Shown: positions 18,432-28,476, numbered from the stretch's first letter. The stretch is 64,000 bases of DNA from a bacterium HR37 (GCA_002898375.1 BEIN01000008.1:1-64000); one strand, 5' to 3'. Notes: a model not told the origin generated them from the letters alone. Translations and numbers: made by a program.

Positions 18432-19180
18432 GAAGCTTGCTCAAATGACTGAATTATTTCATCAGGGATGTCAAAGTTTGCATATACGTTTTGTACATCA
18501 TCACTGTCTTCAAGGGCTTCCATAAGCCTTAGCATCTGCTCGGCTTCTTTTCCCTCTATTCTTACAGTATTTTGCGGAATCATTGTAATTTCAGCAGAGG
18601 TATAGTTAAGACCAGCCTTCTCTATAGCAGCCTTTACATCCTCAAAGGCTTCAGGAGAAGTTAAAACAACGATCTCATTGTCCTCTGTCTTTACATCATC
18701 TGCGCCTGATTCCAGTGCAATTTCAAAAACCCTGTCCTCATCCACACTACCCTTTTCAAAGGCAATTCTACCTTTTTTTTCAAATATCCATGAAACACAG
18801 CCGCTTTCACCAAGACTCCCACCATACCTTGCAAATATTCTTCTGAGCTCAGAAACGGTTCTATTTTTGTTATCGGTTAGAGCCTGAACCAGCACTGCGC
18901 TTCCACCTGGACCATATCCTTCATAAACCACTTCATAAAGTTCCTCTCCTCCAATCTCACCGGTACCCCTTTTTATAGCCCTCTCTATGGTTTCCTTGGG
19001 CATATTATGGCTTTTTGCAGTAGCAATCGCCATACGTAGCCTTGGATTTGTACTTGGGTCACCACCAAGTCTGGCAGCAACTGTAAGCTCCCTTATTAAC
19101 TTGGTAAAGATCTTCCCTCGCTTTGCATCAACTGCTGCCTTTCGATGCTTTATGTTTGCCCACTTGGAATGACCAGCCAT
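18428..19180 (-). CDS. yebC: YebC/PmpR family protein
   Basis: 250 residues starting [21 protein letters not shown], the hallmark of the family, with the acidic patch [12 protein letters not shown]. YebC proteins act as transcriptional regulators and have been linked to translation of proline stretches. Immediately upstream of ruvC, a conserved neighbourhood. A GAGGTG ribosome site precedes ATG. Confidence 0.96.
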   Translation of the reverse strand: MAGHSKWANIKHRKAAVDAKRGKIFTKLIRELTVAARLGGDPSTNPRLRMAIATAKSHNMPKETIERAIKRGTGEIGGEELYEVVYEGYGPGGSAVLVQALTDNKNRTVSELRRIFARYGGSLGESGCVSWIFEKKGRIAFEKGSVDEDRVFEIALESGADDVKTEDNEIVVLTSPEAFEDVKAAIEKAGLNYTSAEITMIPQNTVRIEGKEAEQMLRLMEALEDSDDVQNVYANFDIPDEIIQSFEQAS

Positions 19181-19288
19181 AACAACTTCACCTCAACTAA
19201 ATTGATAAAGCTCTAATTTTTTAGAATATCTGCTGGAAACAGGCTTGTAAAGTACAATGGCAATTGAGATTAGGAGGTAAGATAAGGC

Positions 19289-20167
19289 CTAGTTAGTCTT
19301 TTCAACCGAAACACTAAGAGGCTGAAATCCAGGAATAGAGGTTTTAACAGTTGCCAATGGCTTTCCTGAGTTTATCTCCCCAACCGTAGCTGTAACCGTT
19401 TCAGGAACAATCTTTTGCCCTGCAAGTGCTCTGAACTTAAACCTGAGCCTTGTTTCTTCCGGAAGGCCAAAAACCTGAGCTTTTATAAAAGCCGGTTTCT
19501 CAACATCCGTTTCCGAAACAAAAATGTTATAACCCCATGCACTAAGGTCGAGATTGAAGATCCTTTCAGAAAGCTTAAGGCTTACCCTCATACCCCCTTC
19601 CTTGCTTACCACGGTATCAGGTAATCCCTTGAATTTTATTCCTAATTGATTATCACATATAGCCACGATGTCACCCTTTATAAAGCCTCCACTTTTGTGA
19701 TCTAACACGGCCACCTCAAACTCGCTTGGTCTGGAAATGTCCATCTTGATACCTGAAACTAAGGTCAAATCAAGTTGCCCCAGTACAATAACCGGCTCAT
19801 TTACCGGATAAAACTCATTTATGGCTATAGCGTTAACCTTCTTCTTTTCCGATATAACAAAAACCCTTAAGCTCCCTTTCCGTCCGGTAACAACCAGATC
19901 TCTTAACAAAGAACCAGGAAATAAAATCCTGTACCATCCATCCACCGTTTGCTCTACTCTCATGGATTTATCAGCTATAAGGGAACCCTTGATATCAAAC
20001 CCTCTTATAGCACCTATATTCCCCGTATACTCTGGATTAATAAGTACCTCGTCTGAGAGCTTGGTAAATTCCACTTCAGTATACAATGGAAAATCCAAAG
20101 CGTATGAGGAGGAAACAGCTCTTACTAGCAACGTTAACAAAATAAAGAGGCAGTAAAAGTGTTTCAT
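19289..20167 (-). CDS. Exported protein of unknown function
   Basis: 292 residues, signal peptide about 1-24 (ending SSYALDF). The rest is rich in beta-strand-forming residues, with short repeats of the kind seen in Ig-like or beta-sandwich exported proteins. No catalytic motif and only one cysteine in the mature part. I do not recognise the family. It is divergent from rho, with a 225-base shared upstream region. Confidence 0.6.
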   Translation of the reverse strand: MKHFYCLFILLTLLVRAVSSSYALDFPLYTEVEFTKLSDEVLINPEYTGNIGAIRGFDIKGSLIADKSMRVEQTVDGWYRILFPGSLLRDLVVTGRKGSLRVFVISEKKKVNAIAINEFYPVNEPVIVLGQLDLTLVSGIKMDISRPSEFEVAVLDHKSGGFIKGDIVAICDNQLGIKFKGLPDTVVSKEGGMRVSLKLSERIFNLDLSAWGYNIFVSETDVEKPAFIKAQVFGLPEETRLRFKFRALAGQKIVPETVTATVGEINSGKPLATVKTSIPGFQPLSVSVEKTN

Positions 20168-20249
20168 TTGTTTTTTCTCCTAAATTACCTTATAATGTAA
20201 ATTAGTTAAAATGGTGAATCAAATCCTACTTGATTTTAAAAAACTGTAC

Positions 20250-20279
20250 TTGACAAATCCAGCAAACAAGGTGCATAAT
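20250..20279 (+). promoter_or_regulatory. Promoter of rho
   Basis: TTGACA (20250-20255), an 18-base spacer and CATAAT (20274-20279). Transcription would begin near 20286, leaving a leader of about 107 bases before rho. Such a leader is consistent with the autoregulation known for rho elsewhere, but no specific element is recognised. Confidence 0.65.
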
Positions 20280-20392
20280 ATTAATAGCTAAAAGCTTCAA
20301 ACGTAACTCTTAAAAGCCATAGAATTTTCCCCTACATTTGGGTTATGTTTGTCTTAAAAATAATCCCAATATAAATTAAGAGTATAAAGCTC

Positions 20393-21712
20393 ATGGCAAG
20401 AGTATCAAAAGCACAACAGAACTCTGAAGACAAAACAGAAACAGTACAGGAGTCTCAGCATTTTCTTAACCTAAACGACCTGCGTAATAAAAAAACTGCA
20501 GATCTGATGAAAATGGCTAGAGACCTAGAGATAGAAGAAACCTCTAGAATGTCCAAACAGGACCTCATATACGCTATTCTTAAGGCACAAAGCGAAAAAG
20601 AAGGTGTTATCTATGCAGAAGGGGTTTTAGAGATTCTTCCGGAAGGATATGGATTTCTAAGGTCACCAAAATACAGCTATTTACCTGGACCCGATGATAT
20701 ATACGTATCCAAGTCACAGATACGATCGTTTAACCTTAAAACCGGTGATATAGTAGGCGGTCAGGTCAGGCTTCCTCGGGAAGGAGAAAAAAACCTGGCT
20801 CTTCTTAAAATAGAGCACGTAAACTACGCTCCACCCGAACAGTGCAGGGAGAGAATAGCATTTGAAAGCCTTGTTCCCCTTCACCCAAATGAGAAAATTA
20901 ACCTTGAATATGATCCAGACGAGTTCTGCACACGTGTAATGGATCTGTTTGCCCCTGTCGGGAAAGGACAGAGAGGGCTTATTGTTGCTCCACCAAGAAC
21001 AGGAAAAACCATCCTTCTTCAAAGGATCGCAAATGCCATAACAAAGAACCATCCAGAGATAGTGCTTATAGTTCTCCTTATAGATGAACGCCCAGAGGAA
21101 GTAACCGACATGGAAAGATCAGTAAAGGGAGAGGTGGTAAGTTCTACCTTTGACGAACCTGCTCAACGACACATACAGGTAGCAGATATGGTTCTTGAAA
21201 AGGCAAAAAGACTTGTTGAGTACGGTAAGGATGTTGTTATTCTCCTTGACAGTCTCACAAGGCTAGCCCGTGCAAGCAACACAGTAACCCCGGCAAGTGG
21301 AAGGGTTCTTTCCGGAGGCATGGAGGCAAGCGCACTTCAACGACCAAAGAGGTTCTTTGGAGCAGCAAGAAACACAGAGGAAGGCGGGAGTCTTACCATA
21401 CTTGCCACAGCCCTTATAGATACAGGCAGCAGGATGGATGAGGTTATATTTGAAGAGTTTAAGGGCACCGGAAATATGGAGGTTTACCTAGATAGAAGGC
21501 TGGCAGAGAAAAGGATATTTCCGGCCATTGACCTTCATCGTTCAGGTACAAGAAAAGAGGAGCTCCTGCTTCCAGAAGATGTATTAAACCGCGTCTGGCT
21601 TCTTCGAAAGGTTCTAAGCCCAATGAGCACCGTAGAGGCAATGGAGTTCCTATTAGATAAAATGAGAGGAACAAAGTCAAATAGAGAGTTCCTCGATATG
21701 ATGAACCAGTAA
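20393..21712 (+). CDS. rho: Transcription termination factor Rho
   Basis: A hexameric RNA-dependent ATPase of 439 residues. A short charged N-terminal extension is followed by the Rho-N helix bundle ([19 protein letters not shown]), the cold-shock-like RNA-binding domain ([16 protein letters not shown]), Walker A (PPRTGKT) and the R-loop and secondary-channel residues ([21 protein letters not shown]). It ends FLDMMNQ. Monocistronic and divergent from the 19289 gene. Confidence 0.97.
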   Translation: MARVSKAQQNSEDKTETVQESQHFLNLNDLRNKKTADLMKMARDLEIEETSRMSKQDLIYAILKAQSEKEGVIYAEGVLEILPEGYGFLRSPKYSYLPGPDDIYVSKSQIRSFNLKTGDIVGGQVRLPREGEKNLALLKIEHVNYAPPEQCRERIAFESLVPLHPNEKINLEYDPDEFCTRVMDLFAPVGKGQRGLIVAPPRTGKTILLQRIANAITKNHPEIVLIVLLIDERPEEVTDMERSVKGEVVSSTFDEPAQRHIQVADMVLEKAKRLVEYGKDVVILLDSLTRLARASNTVTPASGRVLSGGMEASALQRPKRFFGAARNTEEGGSLTILATALIDTGSRMDEVIFEEFKGTGNMEVYLDRRLAEKRIFPAIDLHRSGTRKEELLLPEDVLNRVWLLRKVLSPMSTVEAMEFLLDKMRGTKSNREFLDMMNQ

Positions 21713-21757
21713 TCTATCCTGGATTGCAGGTTAATTTGATTTTGCATTTGAAGTGTG

Positions 21758-21806
21758 CTATAAATTAAAAAGCCTGCTGCCTTTTGGTGGTTTAGACAGC
21801 AGGCCT
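21758..21806 (-). terminator. Intrinsic terminator of the histone-like gene
   Basis: Read on the minus strand, GCCTGCTG pairs with CAGCAGGC (right arm around 21797-21805, left arm 21772-21779) across a 17-base loop and is followed by TTTTTAATTT. There is no T-run on the + side, so it serves the minus strand. Confidence 0.75.
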
Positions 21807-21853
21807 TCTATCCCCACTTTAGAGAGAAGGAGGAAGTTTAGAAGTTAGCCCAC

Positions 21854-21985
21854 CTAACTCTTTTTACTTCCTCCTTTTTTCTTCTCACTGCTCTTCTTGG
21901 AAGAGCCCTTCGCCTTGGCTGTGGACTTCTTTGTAGCTGCCTTTTTGGTGGCTGCCTTCTTTGTTGTAGCAGCTTTCTTAGCCAT
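21854..21985 (-). CDS. Small lysine/alanine-rich histone-H1-like basic protein
   Basis: A 43-residue protein starting MAKKAATTKKAATKKAATKK and continuing as Ser/Lys/Gly-rich sequence to KKS. Eighteen of 43 residues are lysine, there is no aromatic residue and only one acidic residue (Glu). The repeat unit KKAAT resembles the C-terminal tail of histone H1 and bacterial H1-like proteins (AlgP, HctA/HctB, Hc1-like), so non-specific DNA or RNA binding is likely. The gene is supported by a full-length SD (AAAAGGAGGTGAT, 21993-22005), an upstream promoter (22104-22132) and a terminator just after it (21758-21806). Confidence 0.8.
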   Translation of the reverse strand: MAKKAATTKKAATKKAATKKSTAKAKGSSKKSSEKKKGGSKKS

Positions 21986-22013
21986 TTAACCTATCACCTC
22001 CTTTTAAGTAAGT

Positions 22014-22053
22014 AATAAAAAACCCCCGCTTCATTAAAAATGAAAACGAGGGG
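22014..22053 (-). terminator. Leader terminator (attenuator) ahead of the histone-like gene
   Basis: On the minus strand a GC-rich hairpin (arms within 22023-22053, CCCC/GGGG plus a CATT/AATG upper stem with small bulges) is followed by six T residues (22017-22022). It ends only about 12 bases before the SD of the H1-like gene and about 45 bases after the likely transcription start, so it could act as an attenuator or end a short RNA. Confidence 0.6.
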
Positions 22054-22103
22054 AAATCCTTTGGATTATAAAATTTAACTCCCATTATTGCTGTTTTTCT
22101 ACA

Positions 22104-22132
22104 ACTTTAATTTGTTTTAAATTTTTTGTCAA
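22104..22132 (-). promoter_or_regulatory. Promoter for the H1-like gene and its leader
   Basis: Minus-strand TTGACA (22127-22132), a 17-base spacer and TAAAGT (22104-22109). Start near 22097. The A/T-rich surroundings are typical of strong promoters, but the -10 is only a 4/6 match. Confidence 0.5.
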
Positions 22133-22166
22133 GTATTTTTGTTAATTTTTCTACATAATGTAGTAT

Positions 22167-22298
22167 GTGGTAACTGGTTATACACCAAATACAGTAAACT
22201 TCCCTGGATTTACACCAATCGCTATTGCCCAAAGAATCTTAAAAAAACACCTTGGCTGGCCGAGTCCAGAAGAGGAGGGGAGTAAGAGATTAAGCTAA
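22167..22298 (+). CDS. Possible 43-residue small protein
   Basis: A GTG-initiated frame that reads VVTGYTPNTVNFPGFTPIAI, then AQRILKKHLGWPSPEEEGSK and ends RLS. It has amphipathic helix character (AQRILKKHLG) and ordinary codon use. No ribosome site is visible before GTG, and it overlaps the convergent end of sufS by 4 bases. It may be a real small gene, a gene remnant, or chance. I recognise no family. Confidence 0.25.
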   Translation: MVTGYTPNTVNFPGFTPIAIAQRILKKHLGWPSPEEEGSKRLS

Positions 22299-23533
22299 AC
22301 CCCAAAAACCCTTTTTACCTCTCTTAGGACATCTACAAGTCTATCAACCTCTTCCTTTGTGTTGTATAGGTAGAAACTTACACGTACGGCATTATCCATA
22401 CCCAACCTTCTCATAAGCGGTTGAGCACAGTGATGCCCGGAACGAACTGCAATCCCTTCCTCATCAAGAACACCTGCTATATCGTGGGGATGGATCCCCT
22501 TTATGTTAAAAGAAATAACACCAATTCTCTCATCGCCCTTTGGTCCGTAAACCTCTATCCAGGGTAAGTCGGAAAACCTGGCAAAGGCGTGATCAAGAAG
22601 TTCCTTTTCCATGTAAGCGATATTTCGCAATCCAATTTTGTTTAGATAGTCTATAGCCACACCAAGCCCTATTCCCCCAGCAATGTTAGGAGTTCCAGCT
22701 TCAAACTTCCATGGCAGCTCATTCCAGGTGGCCTTATCTAGGGTTACTGTCTCTATCATATCCCCCCCGTAAAGGAAGGGGTCCATGCTATCTAGTAACT
22801 CACTGCGTCCATAAAGAAAACCGATTCCAGTAGGCCCTAGCATCTTGTGTCCGGATGCCACAAGGAAATCACAACCAAGGTCACCAACGTCTATAGGTAT
22901 ATGAGGAATGGACTGGGCAGCATCTACAAGAACCAGAGCTCCTACCTTTTTTGCCTCATTTATTATGTATTTTACAGGGTTTATAACCCCCAAAACATTT
23001 GATGCATGAATGATACTTACGAGTTTTGTCTTCTCAGAAAGCAAGTTGGGTAGTTTATCCAAATCAAGCCTACCTTCACTGTCCACATCCAAAAACCTTA
23101 AGGTAATTCCCTTTAAATCCCTCAGCATTTGCCAAGGAACGATGTTTGAGTGATGTTCCATTATGGTTAAAAGGACCTCATCTCCCTCCTTTAACCTTCT
23201 TAACCCCCAGCCGTAAGCCACAAGGTTTATAGACTCGGTAGCGTTTCTGGTAAATACAATCTCCCTCCAGCTTTTAGCACCTATAAAATCTGCTACCTTC
23301 TTATGGGCTTCCTCATATAACACGGTAGCTTCGTAACTCAAGGTATAAACAGCCCTGTGTATATTGGCATTTATCTCCTCATAAAACCTCTTTTCCGACT
23401 CTATTACAGAACGTGGTTTTTGGGTTGTTGCCGCGTTATCAAGATATATAAGTGGCTTTCCCCGAATCTTTCTTTCAAAGATGGGAAAATCCTTTCGGAT
23501 TTCATAGGGATCTAATCTCTTTAAATTATTCAT
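22295..23533 (-). CDS. sufS: Cysteine desulfurase SufS
   Basis: A 412-residue group II cysteine desulfurase supplying sulfur for Fe-S assembly. It shows the PLP lysine in VASGHKMLGPTGIGFLYG, the histidine stacking on PLP (IMEHHSN), and the persulfide-forming cysteine in RSGHHCAQPLM. Last gene of the suf operon, 16 bases after the Rieske gene. Pairing with SufU (rather than SufE) matches the operon. Confidence 0.95.
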   Translation of the reverse strand: MNNLKRLDPYEIRKDFPIFERKIRGKPLIYLDNAATTQKPRSVIESEKRFYEEINANIHRAVYTLSYEATVLYEEAHKKVADFIGAKSWREIVFTRNATESINLVAYGWGLRRLKEGDEVLLTIMEHHSNIVPWQMLRDLKGITLRFLDVDSEGRLDLDKLPNLLSEKTKLVSIIHASNVLGVINPVKYIINEAKKVGALVLVDAAQSIPHIPIDVGDLGCDFLVASGHKMLGPTGIGFLYGRSELLDSMDPFLYGGDMIETVTLDKATWNELPWKFEAGTPNIAGGIGLGVAIDYLNKIGLRNIAYMEKELLDHAFARFSDLPWIEVYGPKGDERIGVISFNIKGIHPHDIAGVLDEEGIAVRSGHHCAQPLMRRLGMDNAVRVSFYLYNTKEEVDRLVDVLREVKRVFGV

Positions 23534-23548
23534 ATCCTTTTCCCAATA

Positions 23549-23860
23549 CTAGTCAATTGCAACATATATGCTGTCTCCTTCTACCTTTACCTCAAAAACC
23601 TCAAGTGGCTCTACCGCTGGCATAGCAACAACCTCACCCGTTTTTACATTAAACTTTGCTCCATGATAGGCACAGGTTATGATCTCTCCATCCAGATGGC
23701 CATCTGAGAGTGGATACGCCATATGTGTGCATTCATCTTTAAAAGCATAAAACTTACCATTTACGTGACAGATAGCTATAACCTCATTATTTACCACAAA
23801 CGACCTTATTTCTCCTGAAGGTATATCCGATACTTTTGCCACTTTTACAAACTCGCCCAT
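23549..23860 (-). CDS. Rieske-type [2Fe-2S] ferredoxin
   Basis: 103 residues with the Rieske ligand pairs C44-x-H46 (ECTHMAYPL) and C63-x2-H66 (TCAYHGAKF). The motif is the non-haem-oxygenase ferredoxin type without the disulfide cysteines of bc1 Rieske proteins. It lies between sufU and sufS, where such small ferredoxins are common. It may supply electrons for cluster assembly or for another redox partner, but the role is not established here. Confidence 0.9.
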   Translation of the reverse strand: MGEFVKVAKVSDIPSGEIRSFVVNNEVIAICHVNGKFYAFKDECTHMAYPLSDGHLDGEIITCAYHGAKFNVKTGEVVAMPAVEPLEVFEVKVEGDSIYVAID

Positions 23861-23879
23861 CTCTAACTCCTTAAGTTTG

Positions 23880-24275
23880 TTACCTTTCCTCTTCTTCCCC
23901 AGGCCAGTTCTTTATACCATATAACCCAGATTTTAAGACCTTTAAAGCAAGTAATGCACATTTAAACCTTATAGGGCTAATCCTTATACCCAATGCGTTT
24001 AGCATATCTTCTTTAGAAATCTCTTTGATCTCTTCAAGGCTTTTCCCCATAATCATCTCGGTTAGAATGGATGCAGAAGCCTGACTAATGGTGCATCCTT
24101 GACCTGAAAACTTTGCATCTACAACCTTATTGTCTTCAATCTTTAGGTCAATCCTTACCACATCACCGCATGATGGATTTCCTTCTTCATAGGAGACATC
24201 AGCATCGGGTAAAGTCCCATAGTTTCTGGGATTTTTGTAATGGTCAAGAATATACTCCAACTGATCCAAGCTCAT
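23880..24275 (-). CDS. sufU: SufU-type Fe-S cluster assembly protein
   Basis: 131 residues of the IscU/NifU N-terminal family. The three conserved cysteines appear in NPSCGD, GQGCTIS and RFKCALLAL, with the Asp-bearing loop GDVVRID. The spacing, with an insert between the second and third Cys, fits the SufU subgroup, which acts as a zinc-dependent sulfur-transfer partner of SufS. Between sufD and the Rieske gene. Confidence 0.92.
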   Translation of the reverse strand: MSLDQLEYILDHYKNPRNYGTLPDADVSYEEGNPSCGDVVRIDLKIEDNKVVDAKFSGQGCTISQASASILTEMIMGKSLEEIKEISKEDMLNALGIRISPIRFKCALLALKVLKSGLYGIKNWPGEEEER

Positions 24276-24357
24276 AGACCAACCCCTGCTTTTACTTCCT
24301 TCTAAGTATAACCTATAGTCTATTGGAATCCCAATCTTAAAAGCCAGGTAAGAAAAA

Positions 24358-25713
24358 CTACACCGTCGTATATGAAGGCTCTATAAGTTTTCTTTCCACA
24401 AACCAGCTGGAAACGAGTTTTTCCAGATAAAGACGAACGGGTTCAACCTTAACCCTTTCTAGAACCTCACTGGTAAAGGCAAACAACAACAGGGCACGAG
24501 CAGAATTCAGAGGTATTCCACGCGAGCGGAGATAGAAAATGGCATTTTCGTCAAGCTGTCCAATAGTTGCCCCATGGGTACATTTTACATCATCAGCGTA
24601 AATCTCAAGCTGTGGCTTGGTATCTATTTGAGCATCATCAGAAAGAAGCAGGTTCCGGTTTGTCTGTTTTGCATCGGTTTTTTGTGCTCCCCTGTGAACT
24701 ATAATCCTACCGTGGAAAACACCGTGAGATTTACCATCAAGAATACCCTTGTAGAGCTGGCGGCTATCGCAATGGGGGCTTACATGTTCAACTTTCATAT
24801 AATTATCCATATGTTGACGACCAGTTGCCATAAACAGACCATTTATGTAACACTCTGCTCCCTCACCGGCTAAAACAGGATGCACATTATTCCTAACAAG
24901 CGCTCCTCCAATAAGTACCGTATTGGATGTAACACTACTTGTTCTTTCCTGCTGAATCCGTAGCGTGGAAATATTAAAAGCCTTTTGTGATTCACACTCC
25001 ACAAAACAGTGGTTTAGAACACAGTTTTTACCAACCACCGCTTCGGTAACAACATTGGAGAAGTAAACAGAATCATCCAGTGAAACATAATGCTCTATGA
25101 TTGTTGCCTGACTGTTTTCTTCCATCACAATTAGGTTACGGGAATTTGTTATTAACGGAAAATCCCCCTTGGCGGTTGCTATGTATAGCAAGTGAACAGG
25201 CTCCTCAACTATTGATCCCCTAGGTATGTATACAAAAGCTCCGTCTTCCATAAAGGCAGTATTAAGTGATAAAAAAGAATCGCTCTTATAATCAGCATGA
25301 CGTGCAAGGTTGTGTTTAACTATATCACTATCTTCCAAAATGGCATCTGAGAGGTTTTTAACAACCATACCAACCGGGAGCCTTTCAAATTGTGACAACC
25401 CTGACACCAGATGTCCATTTACGAAAACGAGCTGTATACACTTTAAATCCGGAAAGGTAAAAGGTCTTATATCTTGAGGCGATAAGGATATCTCTCCATC
25501 TTCAGGAATACAAAAAGAGGTACGAACAAGAGGGGCCAAATTGGTAAAACGCCAATCCTCATCTTGAGGGGTTGGAAAGCCACGCTCAGCAAAACTTGCA
25601 ATTGCCTCATTACGCAATTGTCTTAGCCAAGGAAGATCTTTTCCAGGAGCCCTTTTTTCAAACTGATAAAACCCTTCCAAGTAACCCTGTTTGTCTTCTT
25701 TAAGTACAATCAT
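24358..25713 (-). CDS. sufD: Fe-S cluster assembly protein SufD
   Basis: A 451-residue SufB/SufD-family scaffold component with the N-terminal helical region (APGKDLPWLRQLRNEA) and a right-handed beta-helix core. It contains MKVEHVSPHCDSRQLYKGI and the conserved VKCTHGATIGQLDE, ending with the ARALLLFAF helix. It forms the SufBC2D complex with the two preceding genes. Separated from sufU by an 82-base gap in which I see no terminator. Confidence 0.93.
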   Translation of the reverse strand: MIVLKEDKQGYLEGFYQFEKRAPGKDLPWLRQLRNEAIASFAERGFPTPQDEDWRFTNLAPLVRTSFCIPEDGEISLSPQDIRPFTFPDLKCIQLVFVNGHLVSGLSQFERLPVGMVVKNLSDAILEDSDIVKHNLARHADYKSDSFLSLNTAFMEDGAFVYIPRGSIVEEPVHLLYIATAKGDFPLITNSRNLIVMEENSQATIIEHYVSLDDSVYFSNVVTEAVVGKNCVLNHCFVECESQKAFNISTLRIQQERTSSVTSNTVLIGGALVRNNVHPVLAGEGAECYINGLFMATGRQHMDNYMKVEHVSPHCDSRQLYKGILDGKSHGVFHGRIIVHRGAQKTDAKQTNRNLLLSDDAQIDTKPQLEIYADDVKCTHGATIGQLDENAIFYLRSRGIPLNSARALLLFAFTSEVLERVKVEPVRLYLEKLVSSWFVERKLIEPSYTTV

Positions 25714-25730
25714 CTTTAACCTCTCCTAAC

Positions 25731-26507
25731 CTAGGGATGTGCAGTTTCCGAAACACCTTTTACCTCATTTTTAATCCAAGAGGTATAGCCCTTTTCCTCA
25801 AGTTCAAGAGCCAGTTCCTTACCTCCAGATTTTACAATCCTTCCGTCAACAAGTACGTGTACGTAATCAGGAACTATATAGTTAAGCAACCTTTGATAGT
25901 GTGTTATTATAAGAAAAGCCCGTTCCTTACTGCGCATTGAGTTAACCCCTCTGGCAACTACCTTTAAGGCATCTATGTCTAATCCCGAATCGGTTTCATC
26001 CATAATACAGAGTTTCGGTTCCAGTACAAGCATCTGAAAGATCTCGTTTCTCTTCTTCTCTCCTCCAGAAAAACCTTCGTTAACGGAGCGCTGAAGCAGG
26101 CTCTCATCCATATCCAGAATCTTTATCTTCTCCTTTACCATCTTGGTAAACTCTATATGCTTAAGTGGGGGAAGTCCCCGATACTTACGAATGGCATTTA
26201 ATGCCTCCCTAAGAAAGTGGAGATTGGAAACACCCGGGATTTCAACAGGATACTGAAAAGCCATAAATATCCCCTCACGAGCACGTTCCTCAGGTGACAT
26301 CTCAAGCAGGTTCTTCCCCTCATATATTATCTCTCCATCGGTTACTTCGTAGGTTTCCCTACCGGCCAGCACCTGCGCAAGTGTACTTTTACCTGAGCCA
26401 TTTGGTCCCATAATAGAGTGAATTTCACCCGGATTTATCTTTAAGTTTATGCCTTTTAGAATCTCCTGATCATCTACACGAACACGAAGATTTTTTATTT
26501 CGAGCAT
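25731..26507 (-). CDS. sufC: Fe-S assembly ATPase SufC
   Basis: A 258-residue ABC-type ATPase with Walker [10 protein letters not shown] (34-42), the Q-loop ([13 protein letters not shown]), signature [12 protein letters not shown] and Walker B ([11 protein letters not shown]), the last two being typical of SufC. Drives the SufBC2D scaffold. A strong AAAAGGAGGGG site precedes ATG. 47 bases after sufB and 17 before sufD. Confidence 0.97.
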   Translation of the reverse strand: MLEIKNLRVRVDDQEILKGINLKINPGEIHSIMGPNGSGKSTLAQVLAGRETYEVTDGEIIYEGKNLLEMSPEERAREGIFMAFQYPVEIPGVSNLHFLREALNAIRKYRGLPPLKHIEFTKMVKEKIKILDMDESLLQRSVNEGFSGGEKKRNEIFQMLVLEPKLCIMDETDSGLDIDALKVVARGVNSMRSKERAFLIITHYQRLLNYIVPDYVHVLVDGRIVKSGGKELALELEEKGYTSWIKNEVKGVSETAHP

Positions 26508-26554
26508 AGCCCCTCCTTTTATTTTATTTTTTAGGAATTAAGGTTTACACAGAA

Positions 26555-27991
26555 TCAACCAACGCTACCCTCAAGACTGATACTCAGGAGTCTCTCAGCT
26601 TCAACGGCAAATTCAAAGGGTAGCTCACGAAATACCTCTTTACAGAAACCATTAACTATTAACGATACCGCATCCTCAGCAGAAAGCCCCCTCTGTTTGC
26701 AGTAAAAGATCTGATCCTCACCGATCTTTGAGGTAGTTGCTTCATGTTCCATTCTAGCAGTTGAGTTATTCACCTCAATATAGGGAAAAGTGTGAGCACC
26801 ACAGTTATTGCCTATCAACAGAGAATCACATTGTGTGTAGTTACGGGCACCGGTGGCACTTTTTGCAATCTTAACCAGACCGCGATAGGTATTTTGGCCA
26901 TAACCAGCAGATATTCCCTTAGAAACTATAGTGCTTCGCGTGTTCTTCCCTATATGAATCATTTTGGTACCGGTGTCTGCCTGCTGACGGTTATTGGTAA
27001 GAGCCACTGAGTAAAACTCACCAACAGAGTTATCCCCTTCAAGTATACAGCTTGGATACTTCCAGGTAATTGCAGAGCCGGTTTCAACCTGCGTCCATGA
27101 GATGCGAGAGTTACGTCCAAGGCACCTACCACGCTTGGTTACGAAGTTGTAAATTCCACCCCTACCCTCTTTGTCTCCTGGATACCAATTCTGAATGGTT
27201 GAATACTTAATTGTAGCGTTATCATGGGCAATCAGTTCCACAACAGCAGCATGCAACTGGTTTTCATCACGCTTTGGTGCTGTACACCCCTCAAGGTAGC
27301 TTACATAGCTGTTCTCATCAGCAATTATAAGGGTTCGCTCAAACTGACCCGTGTTTTCAGCATTTATCCTAAAATAGGTGGAGAGTTCCATAGGGCAGCG
27401 AACCCCTTTAGGAACATAGACAAACGAACCATCGCTAAACACTGCTGAATTTAGTGCAGCAAAGAAGTTATCGTAGTACGGAACTACAGAACCAAGGTAC
27501 TTCCTAACCAGATCCGGATACTCCTGTACAGCTTCAGAAATAGAGCAGAATATGATACCAAGTTCCGCAAGTTTCTCCTTAAAAGTTGTAATAAGGGAAA
27601 CGCTATCAAAAACCGCATCCACAGCAACTCCTGCAAGCATCTTCTGTTCTTCCAGTGGAATACCCAGCTTTTCATAGGTTGCACGAAGTTCAGGGTCTAT
27701 ATCCTCTATGCTTTTTGGCCTCTTTTTCTGTTTTGGAGCTGCATAGTAACTTATACTCTGATAATCTATTGGTGGATAGTGAACATTTGCCCACCTTGGC
27801 TCCTTCATTGTAAGCCAGTGACGATAGGCCTTAAGCCTCCACTCAAGCAACCATTCGGGTTCATTCTTCTTGGCTGATATAAAGCGTATAATATCTTCGT
27901 TTAGCCCACGAGGGGCAATTTCCTCTTCTATCGGGGTAACAAAACCGTATTTGTATTCCCTTTCGGTTAACTCCTCAAAATTCACACTCAT
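26555..27991 (-). CDS. sufB: Fe-S cluster assembly protein SufB
   Basis: 478 residues, the usual SufB length. It contains the core motifs [29 protein letters not shown] and [20 protein letters not shown]. The conserved cysteine lies in [20 protein letters not shown]. Its ATG overlaps the rrf2 stop (ATGA) with an AAGGAGG ribosome site inside rrf2, so the two are translationally coupled. Confidence 0.97.
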   Translation of the reverse strand: MSVNFEELTEREYKYGFVTPIEEEIAPRGLNEDIIRFISAKKNEPEWLLEWRLKAYRHWLTMKEPRWANVHYPPIDYQSISYYAAPKQKKRPKSIEDIDPELRATYEKLGIPLEEQKMLAGVAVDAVFDSVSLITTFKEKLAELGIIFCSISEAVQEYPDLVRKYLGSVVPYYDNFFAALNSAVFSDGSFVYVPKGVRCPMELSTYFRINAENTGQFERTLIIADENSYVSYLEGCTAPKRDENQLHAAVVELIAHDNATIKYSTIQNWYPGDKEGRGGIYNFVTKRGRCLGRNSRISWTQVETGSAITWKYPSCILEGDNSVGEFYSVALTNNRQQADTGTKMIHIGKNTRSTIVSKGISAGYGQNTYRGLVKIAKSATGARNYTQCDSLLIGNNCGAHTFPYIEVNNSTARMEHEATTSKIGEDQIFYCKQRGLSAEDAVSLIVNGFCKEVFRELPFEFAVEAERLLSISLEGSVG

Positions 27992-28449
27992 AGTTTGACC
28001 TCCTTTTCATTTGCTACACTATTATTATGTTTGTTTAAATTACCTATTCTGCTTTGATTTAGCATATCCTCAAGGGTAGTAGTCTCAAGAATCTTTATCA
28101 TTGACAGGCGAAGCTTATCCCAGAAAGGCAGTTGAGGGCAATTCTCATACAGGAAACAGATCGTGTTTTTATCCATACAGTCAATCATCACAAACTCACC
28201 TTCTATAGCTTCGTATATCTCCCTAAGACTAATCTCCTTTGGGGGTTTTCTGAGAATATAACCACCCTCAGGCCCAACCATTGACTTAACTATTCCCTTC
28301 TTAACAAGCCTTCTCATAATCTTTGCCAGATAATTTAGCGGAATATGTTGATTCTCAGATATCTCCTTTATACTAAACCTATTTACAGGGTGTCTTCCCA
28401 TATAAGTAAGAGACCTAACTGCGTAATCAAGCGTTTTACTTACCTGCAT
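27988..28449 (-). CDS. Rrf2-family transcription regulator of the suf operon
   Basis: 153 residues: an N-terminal winged helix ([20 protein letters not shown]) and three cysteines C91, C98 and C104 at IscR-like spacing, likely ligands of a [2Fe-2S] cluster. This suggests autoregulation of the operon by Fe-S status, as for IscR and SufR. It is the first gene of the suf operon. Upstream lies a clean dyad (28477-28495) at the promoter. The exact subfamily (IscR or SufR-like) cannot be assigned. Confidence 0.88.
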   Translation of the reverse strand: MQVSKTLDYAVRSLTYMGRHPVNRFSIKEISENQHIPLNYLAKIMRRLVKKGIVKSMVGPEGGYILRKPPKEISLREIYEAIEGEFVMIDCMDKNTICFLYENCPQLPFWDKLRLSMIKILETTTLEDMLNQSRIGNLNKHNNSVANEKEVKL

Positions 28450-28476
28450 TTCCCCAGTTACATATATTATGGACTT

